Below are positions 25,311 to 34,570 of a stretch of 40,795 nucleotides of DNA, in pieces. Origin of the DNA: Nocardia sp. Lineage in GTDB: Bacteria; Actinomycetota; Actinomycetes; Mycobacteriales; Mycobacteriaceae. The notes under the pieces were generated by a model. It searched no databases, was not told the DNA's origin, and saw only the letters and a program-made list of their open reading frames with translations. The translations under genes and the position numbers were made by a program. The stretch is from positions 1-40,795 of the forward strand of contig JACIXH010000019.1 of NCBI GenBank assembly GCA_014360565.1. The letters are read 5' to 3'. How positions within the stretch are numbered: the stretch's first letter is position 1; every line of letters begins with the position of its first letter.

Positions 25311-26171
25311 TCAGCGGCGGCGAGGCTTCCGTTGACACTTCGGACAGGAAAACGACGACCGATTCATGAATTGTTCCCGAACCAGCAACGTCGCGCACCG
25401 ATCGCAGGGTTCGTCCTCGCGACCGTACGCGGCCAGTGACCGGGAGAAATAGCCGGATTCACCGTTCACATTCACATACAGTGCGTCGAAGGACGTGCCA
25501 CCGACGGCGAGGGCTTCGGTCATCACCGCGCTCACTCCGTCGAGCAGGGTGCGCAGGACCGGGCGGGTGAGTTCGGCGGCGATGCGGGTGCCGTGCAGAC
25601 CGGCCCGCCACAGTGCTTCGTCGGCGTAGATATTGCCGATCCCCGAGATCACGGTCTGATCGAGCAGCACCCGTTTGATCTCGGTGTTCTTGGCACGGAT
25701 GGCCGCGACCACGGCCTCGCGGTCGAAGCGCGGGTCGAGCGGGTCGCGCGCGATGTGTGCCACGGAATCGGGAACCACGGTCCCGTCCACTTCGACGAGT
25801 TCGCCCAGTGCCCAGCCGCCGAAGGTGCGCTGATCGACGAAACGCAATTCGGCGCCGTCGCCGAGCACGGCACGGATGTGCGCGTGCTTCTCGACGGGCG
25901 CGTCGGCGGGTTGCACGAGCATCTGACCGCTCATGCCCAAATGCACGACCAGCGCGGTGCCCGGTTCGTCGAAAGTGAGCCAGAGATATTTCCCGCGCCG
26001 CTGCGCGGAGTCGATCCGCAATCCGCTGAGCCTGGCCGCCAGGTCAGCACCACCCGCGACGTGCCTGCGCACGGCGCGCGGGTGGGTGACGGTGACGGTA
26101 TCGATGGCCCGGCCGACCGCATGGTCGGCGAGACCGCGCCGAACAACCTCTACCTCGGGCAGTTCGGGCAC
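25311..26171 (-). CDS. mutM: Formamidopyrimidine-DNA glycosylase (MutM/Fpg)
   Basis: A 286-residue Fpg. It begins [13 protein letters not shown], with the catalytic proline at position 2 and glutamate at 3, contains RRGKYLWL with the conserved lysine, QRTFGGW, the H2TH segment ([20 protein letters not shown]) and a C-terminal zinc finger, CDRC and CPKC separated by 16 residues. It removes oxidised purines such as 8-oxoguanine from DNA and nicks the strand. The start is GTG at 26171, fixed by the need for Pro2 after Met removal. No ribosome binding site is seen. It lies 77 nt after rnc, with a small hairpin between, as in the mycobacterial rnc-fpg pair. Confidence 0.96.
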   Translation of the reverse strand: MPELPEVEVVRRGLADHAVGRAIDTVTVTHPRAVRRHVAGGADLAARLSGLRIDSAQRRGKYLWLTFDEPGTALVVHLGMSGQMLVQPADAPVEKHAHIRAVLGDGAELRFVDQRTFGGWALGELVEVDGTVVPDSVAHIARDPLDPRFDREAVVAAIRAKNTEIKRVLLDQTVISGIGNIYADEALWRAGLHGTRIAAELTRPVLRTLLDGVSAVMTEALAVGGTSFDALYVNVNGESGYFSRSLAAYGREDEPCDRCATLLVREQFMNRSSFSCPKCQRKPRRR

Positions 26172-26191
26172 GGGTCAGGCAGCCCTGTGGA

Positions 26192-26211
26192 GCGTGCCGT
26201 CGAAGGCACGC
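26192..26211 (-). other. Hairpin in the rnc-mutM gap
   Basis: GCGTGCC (26192-26198) and GGCACGC (26205-26211) form a perfect 7-bp stem with a 6-nt loop, just after rnc and before mutM. It could be a weak terminator or an RNA processing site. The stem is too short for typical RNase III cleavage. Confidence 0.4.
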
Positions 26212-26248
26212 GTGGTGAGGTTCCGCTGCCGTCTCCGGCCCGCCGTGA

Positions 26249-26980
26249 TCACGCTTCGACAGCGGTCTCGGCGGTCAGCGCCTTGTAGGCCGTCCCGGCT
26301 GCCTTCTGCTCGGCTTCCTTCTTGGAGCGGCCGACACCCGTACCGTAGGGACGACCGGCGATCACCGTGGTGGCGGTGAACTCCTTGTTGTGGTCCGGTC
26401 CGGTGGAGGTGATCTCGTAGGCGGGCACGCCCAGCCCACGTTCGGCGGTGAGCTCCTGCAGGCTGGTCTTCCAGTCGAGGCCGGCACCCATACGGGGACC
26501 ACGCTCGAGCAGATCAGCGAACAGGCGCAGCACCACGACGCGGGCGGTTTCGATGCCGTGCTCGAGGTGTACCGCACCCAGCAGCGATTCCATGCCGTCG
26601 GCGAGGATGCTCGGCTTGTCGCGGCCACCGGTGAGTTCTTCGCCCTTACCGAGCAGCAGATACTGACCGAGTCCGCCGTCGCCGAGGCCACGCGCCACCT
26701 CGGCGAGCGCGTGCATGTTCACCACGCTTGCGCGCAGTTTCGCGAGCTCACCCTCGGACTTCTCCGGGTGCTCGGTATACAGGCGCTCGGTGATGCTGAG
26801 GCCGAGTACCGAGTCGCCGAGGAATTCGAGGCGCTCGTTGGTCGGCAAACCGCCGTTCTCGTACGCGTACGACCGGTGCGTCAGCGCTAGGCGCAGAAGC
26901 TCCGGTCGTACGTCGACACCGAGGGCGGTGAGCAGGCTGGCGTGATCGGCCGCGCCCACATTGTCTTTACTGGCTGTCAC
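26249..26980 (-). CDS. rnc: Ribonuclease III
   Basis: A 243-residue RNase III. The catalytic domain carries the signature [11 protein letters not shown] (48-58) and [13 protein letters not shown] with the second acidic pair. The C-terminal double-stranded RNA-binding domain (from about residue 165) contains [28 protein letters not shown] and [16 protein letters not shown]. The enzyme cuts long RNA duplexes such as pre-rRNA stems and some mRNA structures. The start is GTG at 26980, 24 nt after rpmF on the same strand, with no strong ribosome binding site, so it probably depends on the rpmF message. The rpmF-rnc-mutM order is common in high-GC Gram-positive bacteria. Confidence 0.97.
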   Translation of the reverse strand: MTASKDNVGAADHASLLTALGVDVRPELLRLALTHRSYAYENGGLPTNERLEFLGDSVLGLSITERLYTEHPEKSEGELAKLRASVVNMHALAEVARGLGDGGLGQYLLLGKGEELTGGRDKPSILADGMESLLGAVHLEHGIETARVVVLRLFADLLERGPRMGAGLDWKTSLQELTAERGLGVPAYEITSTGPDHNKEFTATTVIAGRPYGTGVGRSKKEAEQKAAGTAYKALTAETAVEA

Positions 26981-27004
26981 GTTGCTAGGAATGATCTACA
27001 ACGA

Positions 27005-27187
27005 TCAGACTGCAGAGGTGACCTGGCGGCCCTTGTAGGTACCGCAGGACGGGCACGCGATGTGCGGGAGGGTCTTCTCACCACACGCGCGGTTCGGGCA
27101 GGTGACCAGGGTCGGCGCAGTGGCCTTCCACTGGCTGCGCCGCGACCGGGTGTTGGAACGGGACATCCGGCGCTTGGGAACAGCCAC
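27005..27187 (-). CDS. rpmF: 50S ribosomal protein L32, zinc-ribbon type
   Basis: A 60-residue L32. It has the [17 protein letters not shown] start and four cysteines arranged as CPNRAC and CPSC, i.e. the zinc-binding (C+) form rather than the zinc-free form. The start is GTG at 27187 with a clear GAGGAG 7 nt upstream. It is placed between the DUF177 gene and rnc, a classic bacterial arrangement. A zinc-free paralogue, if any, would lie elsewhere and be under Zur control. Confidence 0.97.
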   Translation of the reverse strand: MAVPKRRMSRSNTRSRRSQWKATAPTLVTCPNRACGEKTLPHIACPSCGTYKGRQVTSAV

Positions 27188-27250
27188 GGTACTTCTCCTC
27201 TTGGTATTCGCTGACCGCGCGGCATCGCCTGCCGCGGGAGCGGATCGGTA

Positions 27251-27871
27251 TTAGGGGGTGGAACCCTCAGCGGGGTCGCCGGTACCGGGCTCGTCAGTGG
27301 CAAATTTCGCCAACTTCGCCCAGCGAGGGTCCAGTATCTCATGCCCATGATCGGGACCCGCAATCGCCATCCGCACACCGCACTCGGGGCACAGGCCCGC
27401 ACAGTCCGGCGAGCACAGCGGCTGCAGCGGAAGCTCCAGCCCGATGGCATCGAGGATCACCGGCTCGAGATCGACGAGGTCGTCTTCCATGCGGTAGACC
27501 TCGGCGTCCTCGGTCGTCTGCTCGGTGGTGCTGTCCGGGTACGCGAACAGCTCCGTCAGACGAATCTCCACCTGGTCGTCGAACGGTTCGAGACAGCGCG
27601 AGCACTCCCCGGCCGTCGGCGCGGAGGCCGTGCCGGTGATCAGCACGCCTTCCGAGACCGCCTGCATTTGCAGATCGAGTTCCACCTCGGCATCAGCCGG
27701 GATGGCGATCAGGTCCAGACCCAGCCGCCCGTGGTCGGTGACAGTGCGCCGCAACTCCCGCATGGTCCCCGCCCGACGGCCGAGATTGCGGACATCCAGC
27801 ACGAAGCCCGCCTCCGACACAGGACCATTGGTCTTGCGTGGACGCGTGGGCGAACCGGAACCGGCGGACAT
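27251..27871 (-). CDS. DUF177/YceD family protein
   Basis: A 206-residue protein with the YceD layout: an N-terminal beta region (FVLDVRNLGRRAGTMRE), then GTASAPTAGECSRCLEPF with the conserved C-x2-C, an acidic stretch (TTEDAEVYRMEDDLVDLEPV) and a C-terminal zinc-like cluster, PLCSPDCAGLCPECG. The family is almost always encoded beside rpmF and, in plants and bacteria, has been linked to 23S rRNA processing. Here it lies 63 nt upstream of rpmF on the same strand. The ATG at 27871 was chosen because the conserved part begins soon after; the frame is open to 27922. Neither start has a good ribosome binding site, so the start is uncertain. Confidence 0.88.
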   Translation of the reverse strand: MSAGSGSPTRPRKTNGPVSEAGFVLDVRNLGRRAGTMRELRRTVTDHGRLGLDLIAIPADAEVELDLQMQAVSEGVLITGTASAPTAGECSRCLEPFDDQVEIRLTELFAYPDSTTEQTTEDAEVYRMEDDLVDLEPVILDAIGLELPLQPLCSPDCAGLCPECGVRMAIAGPDHGHEILDPRWAKLAKFATDEPGTGDPAEGSTP

Positions 27872-27964
27872 CACTGAAAAAGTCTCACTTACCTTCGACG
27901 GGATAATGGGCAACCACTCCACAGTACGGCAGGAACCCGTCGGAACTCAAAACGCGCGATTCGG

Positions 27965-28729
27965 TCAGCGGCGGTGGTCGGCGGCGTATTCGGCGCCCGG
28001 CGCGCCGCGCATCTGCTGGCGACCGCGGGTGATCGAGCGCCGCGTGGTGTTGAGCGTCTCTTCCATCGCGGCGAGCCGGTTGCCGAAATCGGCCATCTGC
28101 TCGTCGACGTAGTCGTCGCATTCGGTGCGCACCCGGTCCGACTCGGCCTGCGCTTCGTCGATCAACCGGGCTGATTCGGCGTGCGCGACCCGCACCACCT
28201 CGGTCTGGGCGACCAGCCGGGCCTGTTCGGCCTTGCCGTCGGCGACCGAGCGCTCGTAGGAAGCCTTGCCCGCTTCGATGGCCCGATCGGCGTCGATCTG
28301 AGCGCGGCTGGTGAGCTCGTCGTACTCGGCATTGCCGTCGGCGACGACCTGGTCGGCCTCGGCCTGGGCCGAGGTGACGAGACGGTCGGCGTGGGCAGTG
28401 GCCTCGGCGACCATCCGGTCGGCGTGATCCTTGGCGTCGGCGAGGATGCGATCGGCCTCGGCGCGCGCGGAGTCGATCGTGGTGCGCGCCTGCTCGTTGG
28501 CCGCGGTCACCGTCGTCTCGGCGCCGCTGCGGGCGTCGCCGACGATCTTGTCGCGGTGATCGAGGACGTCCTGGGCGTCGTCGAGTTCACCGGGTAGCGC
28601 GTCGCGGACGTCGTCGAGAAGTTCGAGGACATCGCCGCGCGGCACGATGCAACTGCGAGTCGGCGGAATGCCGCGCGCCTCTTCGACGATGGCGACCAGT
28701 TCGTCGAGTGCTTCGAATACGCGATACAT
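27965..28729 (-). CDS. sepIVA: SepIVA-like DivIVA-domain division protein
   Basis: A 254-residue, mostly coiled-coil protein. The N-terminus (MYRVFEALDELVAIVEEARG, SCIVPRGDVLELLDD, LPGELDDAQDVLD) is that of mycobacterial Rv2927c/MSMEG_2416, named SepIVA and required for septation. The middle is a run of repeats such as EADRILADAKDHADRMVAEA and AHADRLVTSAQAEADQVV, giving a long alanine-rich helix. The C-terminus is basic and short. The start is set to the ATG at 28729 rather than the GTG six bases upstream, because AGGAGG lies 9 nt before the ATG but only 3 nt before the GTG. Its position next to DUF177 and rnc also matches mycobacteria. Confidence 0.88.
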   Translation of the reverse strand: MYRVFEALDELVAIVEEARGIPPTRSCIVPRGDVLELLDDVRDALPGELDDAQDVLDHRDKIVGDARSGAETTVTAANEQARTTIDSARAEADRILADAKDHADRMVAEATAHADRLVTSAQAEADQVVADGNAEYDELTSRAQIDADRAIEAGKASYERSVADGKAEQARLVAQTEVVRVAHAESARLIDEAQAESDRVRTECDDYVDEQMADFGNRLAAMEETLNTTRRSITRGRQQMRGAPGAEYAADHRR

Positions 28730-28855
28730 GCTCACTACCCTCCTGCGGACTCACGGCGAAACCACTACCGCCGACGCCCAGTGTGCCCGTCGCGCGCGGC
28801 TGTGCCGAATGTCGTCGCGGTGTGTCGCGACAGTGTCCAAGATCGCACACTTATC

Positions 28856-28888
28856 AAGTGGAGTGCAGCCCTCCACTTCGGCTACGAT
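28856..28888. promoter_or_regulatory. Inverted repeat and -10 box between sepIVA and the GtrA-like gene
   Basis: AAGTGGAG (28856-28863) and CTCCACTT (28871-28878) form a perfect 8-bp inverted repeat with a 7-nt spacer. Five bases later comes TACGAT (28883-28888), a good TANNNT -10 box on the plus strand, about 94 nt before the GtrA-like gene. The repeat covers where the -35 box would be, so a bound protein would affect this promoter and perhaps the divergent sepIVA promoter. Regulator unknown. Confidence 0.45.
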
Positions 28889-28981
28889 CGGTGAGCACGA
28901 CAACGCCGTCCGCCGGGAAGCACCGCACGCCATTCGCTGTTGTAACTCTCGACGTCTGTTCATTGGGGATCGGAGTCGAAC

Positions 28982-29542
28982 ATGACCCTCCTGGAAACTC
29001 CTAGGAGTCCGGTGTCGCACGTCGCGGGCATGTTCACTCCCTGGACCGGCCCGTTTCCCGTGGCGGCACCGAGCTCGCTCGCACCCGCACTGCGCCGCCC
29101 GCAGTTCGAGGGCACTCTCACCTACCTGCGCGGTGATCGTCCCTTTCCCCAGCTGTTCCGCTTCGCCCTCGTCGGCGGGTCCAGCAACATCGCCTATGTA
29201 CTGCTGTTCTTCGCGATGCACGGGATCGGCCCGCTGGTCGCGAATGTGGCCGGATCGGTGGTCAGCACCATCATCGCCAACGAATTCCACCGTCAGCTCA
29301 CGTTCCACGCCACCGACCGGGTCACCTGGTTCACGGCGCAGTGGGAAGGCGGCGGGATCGCGCTGATCGGGCTCGCGATCACGACGGCTTCCTTGGCCGG
29401 ACTGGATTTCTGGGCGCCCGGTCTGGGTGACATCACCCAGGCGCTGACAGTCCTCGCCATCACCGCAGCGGTCGGCGGCCTGCGCTTTTTGGCCCTGCGA
29501 GGGCTGTTCCGCCTGCCTGTTCCCCCTGCCCGCGAGAGCTAG
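28982..29542 (+). CDS. GtrA-like membrane protein
   Basis: A 186-residue protein of the GtrA family with four membrane helices after a ~60-residue N-terminal extension: FRFALVGGSSNIAYVLLFFAM, LVANVAGSVVSTIIANEF, GGGIALIGLAITTASLAGL and LTVLAITAAVGGLRFLALRG. The motif NEFHRQLTFH after the second helix matches the conserved N-F-x(3)-x-x-F region of the family. GtrA proteins are thought to move lipid-linked sugars across the membrane for cell-wall glycan synthesis. No glycosyltransferase lies beside it. The ATG at 28982 is the only fitting start. It converges on coaD with 21 nt between the stop codons. Confidence 0.85.
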   Translation: MTLLETPRSPVSHVAGMFTPWTGPFPVAAPSSLAPALRRPQFEGTLTYLRGDRPFPQLFRFALVGGSSNIAYVLLFFAMHGIGPLVANVAGSVVSTIIANEFHRQLTFHATDRVTWFTAQWEGGGIALIGLAITTASLAGLDFWAPGLGDITQALTVLAITAAVGGLRFLALRGLFRLPVPPARES

Positions 29543-29563
29543 AGGGTTCGGGGTCTCGCGGGA

Positions 29564-30049
29564 TCACTTGTTGCGTTCGGCCAAGCGCTCGAGCAGTCGC
29601 TTGTGGACCGCGGGCGGGAGCATGTCGCTCACGTCGCCACCGTAGGCCGCTACTTCCTTGACCAAGGAGCTGGACAGGAAGCTCAGGGACGGGTTGGTGG
29701 CGATGAAGAAGGTGTCGACCCCGGCCAGTTTGTGGTTCATCTGGGCCATTTGCAGCTCGTAGCCGAAGTCGCCCGCGTCGCGCAGGCCCTTCACGATCGC
29801 GCTGACGCCTTCTTGCTTGGCGAAGTCGACCGTCAGGCCCTGCCAGGAAGCCACGCGGACGTTCGGCAGGTGCGCCACGGATTCGCGCAGCAGTTCCATG
29901 CGCTCCTCGACGGTGAACATGCCCTGCTTGTTGGGGTTCACATTGACGGTGACGATCACCTCGTCGAACTGTGCGGCCGCCCGGGCGAACACATCGAGGT
30001 GACCGTTGGTGACCGGGTCGAAGGAGCCGGGGCACAGTGCAGCAGCCAT
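29564..30049 (-). CDS. coaD: Phosphopantetheine adenylyltransferase
   Basis: A 161-residue nucleotidyltransferase with [19 protein letters not shown] (the TxGH nucleotide-binding motif), [20 protein letters not shown] and [12 protein letters not shown] (the variant of ISSSxVKE). It catalyses the fourth step of coenzyme A synthesis, joining AMP to 4'-phosphopantetheine. The ATG at 30049 follows the rsmD stop by 2 nt, so the two genes are co-transcribed, in the order known from mycobacteria. Length is exactly that of the family. Confidence 0.97.
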   Translation of the reverse strand: MAAALCPGSFDPVTNGHLDVFARAAAQFDEVIVTVNVNPNKQGMFTVEERMELLRESVAHLPNVRVASWQGLTVDFAKQEGVSAIVKGLRDAGDFGYELQMAQMNHKLAGVDTFFIATNPSLSFLSSSLVKEVAAYGGDVSDMLPPAVHKRLLERLAERNK

Positions 30050-30051
30050 GT

Positions 30052-30615
30052 TCAGACGCTAGCACCGAACTCGGCGAGTTCGACTCTGGTCTCCCCGTAC
30101 TTGCGGGTCTTCAACGCCGCATAGCCTGCGGGCCACACGATTTCGGGCGAGCGACTCGACCGTTCCACCACCACCAGCGCATCCGGCGCGAGCCAGCCGT
30201 TGCTCGCCAGTGCGGTGAGGTCGGCGATCACGTCCTCGGTGCTCACCTCGTACGGCGGGTCCGAGAACACCACGTCATAGGGCCTCGGGGCGGCCTGCTT
30301 CAGTACTGCGGACACGCTGCCCAGCCGCAGTTCCGCGCCGGGCAGGCCGAGTTCGGCGATGTTGGCGCGCACCACGTCCGCCGCCTTTCGGTCGGACTCG
30401 ACGAGAAGAGCTTGCTGCGCCCCGCGCGAGAGAGCCTCCAATCCCAGCGCACCCGAGCCCGCGTACAGGTCCAGGACCAGCGTCCCGTCCAGATCGAGGC
30501 GGGCGTCGATCGCGCTGAACAGGGCTTCGCGTACGCGATCGGAGGTGGGACGGGTACCGGCGGGCGGCACCTTCAGGCGCCGCCCGCCCGCTACACCAGC
30601 GACGATGCGTGTCAT
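30052..30615 (-). CDS. rsmD: 16S rRNA (guanine-966-N2)-methyltransferase RsmD
   Basis: A 187-residue class I methyltransferase. It begins [22 protein letters not shown], then has [21 protein letters not shown] for SAM binding and the catalytic FSDPPYEV. The enzyme methylates G966 of 16S rRNA. The ATG at 30615 overlaps the pyc stop as ATGA, and coaD follows 2 nt after its stop. The three genes form one leftward operon starting at the pyc promoter. Confidence 0.95.
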   Translation of the reverse strand: MTRIVAGVAGGRRLKVPPAGTRPTSDRVREALFSAIDARLDLDGTLVLDLYAGSGALGLEALSRGAQQALLVESDRKAADVVRANIAELGLPGAELRLGSVSAVLKQAAPRPYDVVFSDPPYEVSTEDVIADLTALASNGWLAPDALVVVERSSRSPEIVWPAGYAALKTRKYGETRVELAEFGASV

Positions 30616-33600
30616 TCGGACTCGCGTGTGACCAGTTCCACCAGCAGGTCGCCGCCTTCGACCTGGGCCACTTCCGTGGTCGCGATCCGGCCGACCACGC
30701 CACCGCGCGGTGCGGTGATGGCCGCTTCCATCTTCATCGCCTCGATCGTGCCCACGGTGTCGCCGGCATGGATCGTGTCGCCTTCGGACACCGCCAGCGT
30801 GACCACACCGGCGAACGGCGCCGCGATGTGGCCCGGGTTGTTCTTGTCGGCCTTCTCCGCGGCAGGCACCTCGGAGGCGACGGACCGGTCACGCACCGCG
30901 ACCGGACGCAGCTGTCCGTTCATGATGCACATCACCGTGCGCATCCCCTTCTCGTCGGCCTCGGAGATCGCCTCGAGACCGATGAGCAGCGTGACGCCCT
31001 TCTCCAGCTGCACGCGGTGTTCCTCGCCGCGGCGCAGGCCGTAGAAGAACTGGTTCTCCGAGAGCCCGGTGGTGTCGCCGTACTTCTCCCGGTGGGTGTT
31101 GAACTCGGCGGTCGGGCCGGGGAACAGCAGCCGGTTCAGCGTCGCGCGGCGCTGCTCGGAGGAGCCGTCCAGTGCGGCCTGATCGGCCGGACTCAGCGGG
31201 GTCTCGGGCTTGGATTCGCTACGCCCGGCCAGCGCCTTGGTACGGAACGGCTCGGGCCAGCCACCCGCGGGGGTGCCGAGTTCTCCGCGCAGGAAGCCGA
31301 TCACCGAATCCGGGATGTCGTAGCGGCCGGGATCGTTGGCGAAGTCCTCGATGTCGACACCGGAACCCACCAGGGCCAACGCGAGATCACCGACCACCTT
31401 CGACGACGGGGTCACCTTGATCAAACGCCCCAACAGCCGATCGGCGGCCGCGTACTTGGCCTCGACCTCTTCGAACCGGTCGCCCAGGCCGAGCGCGATG
31501 GCCTGCTGACGCAGGTTCGACAGCTGACCACCCGGGATCTCATGGGTGTACACCCGTCCGGTCGGCGCGGGCAGGCCCGACTCGAACGGCGCGTAGACCT
31601 TGCGCAGGGCCTCCCAGTACGGCTCGAGATCGCACACGTTCTGCAGGTTCAGACCGGTGTCACGATCGGTGTGCGCGGTGGCGGCCACGATCGCCGACAG
31701 CGCGGGCTGGGAGGTGGTGCCCGCCATGGCCGCGGACGCGCCGTCGACCGCGTCGGCCCCGGCCTGCCACGCCGCCAGGTAGGTGGCCAGCTGACCGCCG
31801 GGGGTGTCGTGGGTGTGCACGTGCACCGGCAGGTCGAAGTTGCTGCGCAGCGCGGTCACGAGTTTCGCGGCGGCGGGAGCGCGCAGCAGACCGGCCATGT
31901 CCTTGATCGCCAGGACGTGCGCGCCCGCGTCGACGATCTGCTCGGCCAGCTTCAGGTAGTAGTCGAGGGTGTAGAGCGACTCGTTCGGGTCGAGCAGGTC
32001 ACCGGTGTAGCTGAGCGCGACTTCGGCTACGGCAGTGCCGGTTTCGCGGACCGCGTCGATCGCGGGCCGCATCTGGTCGACGTTGTTGAGCGCGTCGAAG
32101 ATGCGGAAGATGTCGATCCCGGTAGTGGCGGCCTCGGAAACGAAAGCGCGCGTGACCTGTTCGGGGTAGGGCGTGTAGCCGACGGTGTTGCGTCCGCGCA
32201 GCAGCATCTGCAGGCAGATGTTCGGCACGGCTTCGCGCAAGGCCGCCAGGCGTTCCCAGGGATCCTCGTGCAGGAACCGCAGCGCCACATCGTAGGTCGC
32301 GCCGCCCCACGCCTCGATCGAGAGCAGCTCAGGGGTCAGCCGCGCGACGTGTCCCGCCACCCCGAGCAGACCGTTGGTGCGCACGCGAGTGGCCAGCAGC
32401 GACTGGTGGGCGTCGCGGAAGGTGGTGTCGGTGACGCCGACCGCCTTCTGCTCGCGCAGGGCCTTCGCGAAACCCTCCGGTCCGAGGGCGAGCAGGCGCT
32501 GGCGCGAGCCGTCCGGCGGCGGCAGGGTCAGATCGACGGCGGGCAGCTTGTCGTAGGGGTACACCGTGGTCGGGCGATCACCGTTGGGCTTGTTCACGGT
32601 GACGTCGGCCAGATAGGTCAAGATCTTGGTGCCGCGGTCGGCCGACCCGCGCGACGTGAGCAGCTCCGGGCGCTCGTCGATGAACGAAGTGGTCACCCGG
32701 CCCGCCTGGAAGTCGGGATCGTCGAGCACCGACAGCAGGAACGGGATGTTGGTCGTGACGCCCCGGATGCGGAATTCGGCCAGCGCACGGCGAGCGCGCG
32801 CGGCGGCGGCGGGCAGGTCGCGGCCGCGGCAGGTGAGCTTGACCAGCATCGAGTCGAAGTAGGCGCCGATCTCGGCACCCAGGTTCGCGCCGCCGTCGAG
32901 CCGGATGCCGGCACCGCCCGGCGTGCGGTAGGCGGTGATGCGACCGGTGTCGGGCCGGAAGCCGTTGGCCGGATCCTCGGTGGTGATGCGGCACTGCAGG
33001 GCCGCACCACGGATCTGGACGGTTTCCTGGCTCAGGCCGAGGTCGGCGAGGGTCTCCCCCGCCGCGATGCGCAGCTGCGACTGCACCAGGTCGACGTCGG
33101 TGATCTCCTCGGTGACCGTGTGCTCCACCTGGATGCGCGGGTTCATCTCGATGAACACGTGGTTGCCGCGCTCGTCCAGCAGGAACTCCACGGTGCCGGC
33201 GTTGATGTAACCGATCTGGCGGGCGAACGCCACCGCGTCGGCGCAGATCCGTTCCCGCAGTTCCTGCGACAGATTCGGAGCGGGCGCGAGCTCGATCACC
33301 TTCTGATGGCGACGCTGCAGCGAACAATCCCGCTCGAACAGGTGCATCACATTGCCGTGCTGGTCGGCCAGGATCTGCACTTCGATATGGCGTGGGTTCA
33401 CCACCGCCTGTTCGAGGAACACCGTCGGATCACCGAACGCCGACTCCGCTTCGCGCGAGGCGGCCTCGATCGACTCACGCAATTGCTCGGGTGCGGCGAC
33501 CCGGCGCATGCCACGGCCACCACCACCGGCGACGGCCTTGACGAAGATCGGGTATTCGAGTTCGGCCGATGCGGTGATCAGTTCGCCGATATCGGCCGAG

Positions 33601-34010
33601 GGCGCGCTCGACTTCAGCGTCGGCAGTCCGGCCGCCTTGGCCGCCGCGATAGCCGTGGCCTTGTTGCCCGCCATCTTGAGGATCTCGGCGGTGGGGCCGA
33701 TGAAGGTGATGCCCTGTGCGGCACAAGCCGCGGCGAGGTCGGGGTTCTCCGACAGGAAGCCGTATCCGGGGTAGATCGCATCGGCGCCCGCGGCCACCGC
33801 CGCGTCGATGATGGCCTCGATCGACAGATACGCGCGAACTGGATGACCCTCTTCGCCGATCTGGTAGGACTCGGCCGCCTTGAGGCGATGCACGGAATTG
33901 CGATCCTCGTAGGGAAACACCGCGACTGTTCCGATGCCGAGTTCGTAGGCCGCGCGGAAAGCACGGATAGCGATCTCACCACGATTTGCGACCAAGACTT
34001 TCGAGAACAT
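30612..34010 (-). CDS. pyc: Pyruvate carboxylase
   Basis: A 1132-residue biotin enzyme that makes oxaloacetate from pyruvate and bicarbonate with ATP. Order: biotin carboxylase (FSKVLVANRGEIAIRAFRAA, YPGYGFLSENPDLA, AVAGGGGRGMRRV, EMNPRIQVEHTVTEE), carboxyltransferase (TDTTFRDAHQSLLATRVR, EDPWERL, VLAIKDMAGL, HVHTHDTPGG), and a biotinyl domain with the biotinylated lysine near residue 1093 in EAMKMEAA. The frame is open 39 codons upstream, but the ATG at 34010 matches the family start and has a TACCGT box 6 nt before it, suggesting a leaderless message. It heads the pyc-rsmD-coaD operon. A RamB/PrpR-type regulator is divergent from it, which would suit control of carbon entry into the TCA cycle. 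Confidence 0.97.
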   Translation of the reverse strand: MFSKVLVANRGEIAIRAFRAAYELGIGTVAVFPYEDRNSVHRLKAAESYQIGEEGHPVRAYLSIEAIIDAAVAAGADAIYPGYGFLSENPDLAAACAAQGITFIGPTAEILKMAGNKATAIAAAKAAGLPTLKSSAPSADIGELITASAELEYPIFVKAVAGGGGRGMRRVAAPEQLRESIEAASREAESAFGDPTVFLEQAVVNPRHIEVQILADQHGNVMHLFERDCSLQRRHQKVIELAPAPNLSQELRERICADAVAFARQIGYINAGTVEFLLDERGNHVFIEMNPRIQVEHTVTEEITDVDLVQSQLRIAAGETLADLGLSQETVQIRGAALQCRITTEDPANGFRPDTGRITAYRTPGGAGIRLDGGANLGAEIGAYFDSMLVKLTCRGRDLPAAAARARRALAEFRIRGVTTNIPFLLSVLDDPDFQAGRVTTSFIDERPELLTSRGSADRGTKILTYLADVTVNKPNGDRPTTVYPYDKLPAVDLTLPPPDGSRQRLLALGPEGFAKALREQKAVGVTDTTFRDAHQSLLATRVRTNGLLGVAGHVARLTPELLSIEAWGGATYDVALRFLHEDPWERLAALREAVPNICLQMLLRGRNTVGYTPYPEQVTRAFVSEAATTGIDIFRIFDALNNVDQMRPAIDAVRETGTAVAEVALSYTGDLLDPNESLYTLDYYLKLAEQIVDAGAHVLAIKDMAGLLRAPAAAKLVTALRSNFDLPVHVHTHDTPGGQLATYLAAWQAGADAVDGASAAMAGTTSQPALSAIVAATAHTDRDTGLNLQNVCDLEPYWEALRKVYAPFESGLPAPTGRVYTHEIPGGQLSNLRQQAIALGLGDRFEEVEAKYAAADRLLGRLIKVTPSSKVVGDLALALVGSGVDIEDFANDPGRYDIPDSVIGFLRGELGTPAGGWPEPFRTKALAGRSESKPETPLSPADQAALDGSSEQRRATLNRLLFPGPTAEFNTHREKYGDTTGLSENQFFYGLRRGEEHRVQLEKGVTLLIGLEAISEADEKGMRTVMCIMNGQLRPVAVRDRSVASEVPAAEKADKNNPGHIAAPFAGVVTLAVSEGDTIHAGDTVGTIEAMKMEAAITAPRGGVVGRIATTEVAQVEGGDLLVELVTRESE

Positions 34011-34016
34011 TGGCCT

Positions 34017-34022
34017 ACGGTA
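34017..34022 (-). promoter_or_regulatory. Leaderless-type -10 box of pyc
   Basis: TACCGT (34022-34017 on the minus strand) is followed by 6 nt and then the pyc ATG at 34010. No ribosome binding site can fit between, which favours a leaderless transcript. No -35 box was recognised. Confidence 0.4.
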
Positions 34023-34570
34023 CCCGGCCACGAACCGGGACCGGACAGGCAAGGTGGCTTCGCGGCAATCTTCACACCGCAGGCCGTCCACCTGCGAAGT
34101 CGTGTTCATCCGGCCGTCACATCTCACCGTGACGGCTGGGTGGCTGTGCGCCCGGTGACTCCCGCGCGCGACCGCAGGTCATTACCGGCCAGGCCCCGAA
34201 CAGACACCCGGCCGCGCGAGCGAGGCGGGCTGCGCTCATTCGGCGACTTCGGACCCACACCGAGCCGACTGATCGCGGTGGTTCACGAACACCACCGTGC
34301 CGGGGGTGTGCGCAGGGCCGCGGGTCGGGCGAACTCCCGACTGCGTTCTGCAACCTCGACAGCGGCAATGTCTACCGAAACAGCCTGAACAGGCGTATTT
34401 TCGTGGTCGGCGTCCAGCAGTTCGGCAGACGGGCGCGAAATCCCCGGTGCGCTCGGCACATCGGGAGCATATCGGTGCTCACCAGCACGTTCTTCGCACA
34501 TTACGCATCAGTAGCTTCGAGCAAAATCCCTTGCAGCACTGGGCATCTGCGTCGGCATTCCCGACGTTCA

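Noticed and set aside
27981..28630. Repeated GC-rich motifs inside sepIVA that look like a tandem repeat array.
   Set aside because: They encode the heptad-like AEADR/AHADR coiled-coil repeats of the protein, so the DNA repetition follows from the protein sequence.
30609..34388. A plus-strand open frame of about 1260 codons opposite pyc.
   Set aside because: Antisense shadow of pyruvate carboxylase. The protein on the minus strand has all catalytic motifs; the plus-strand translation has none.
34117..34501. Two minus-strand and one plus-strand short open frames in the pyc/regulator gap.
   Set aside because: Compositions are arginine/proline/serine-rich, with no ribosome binding site, membrane segment or domain, as expected of random GC-rich DNA.
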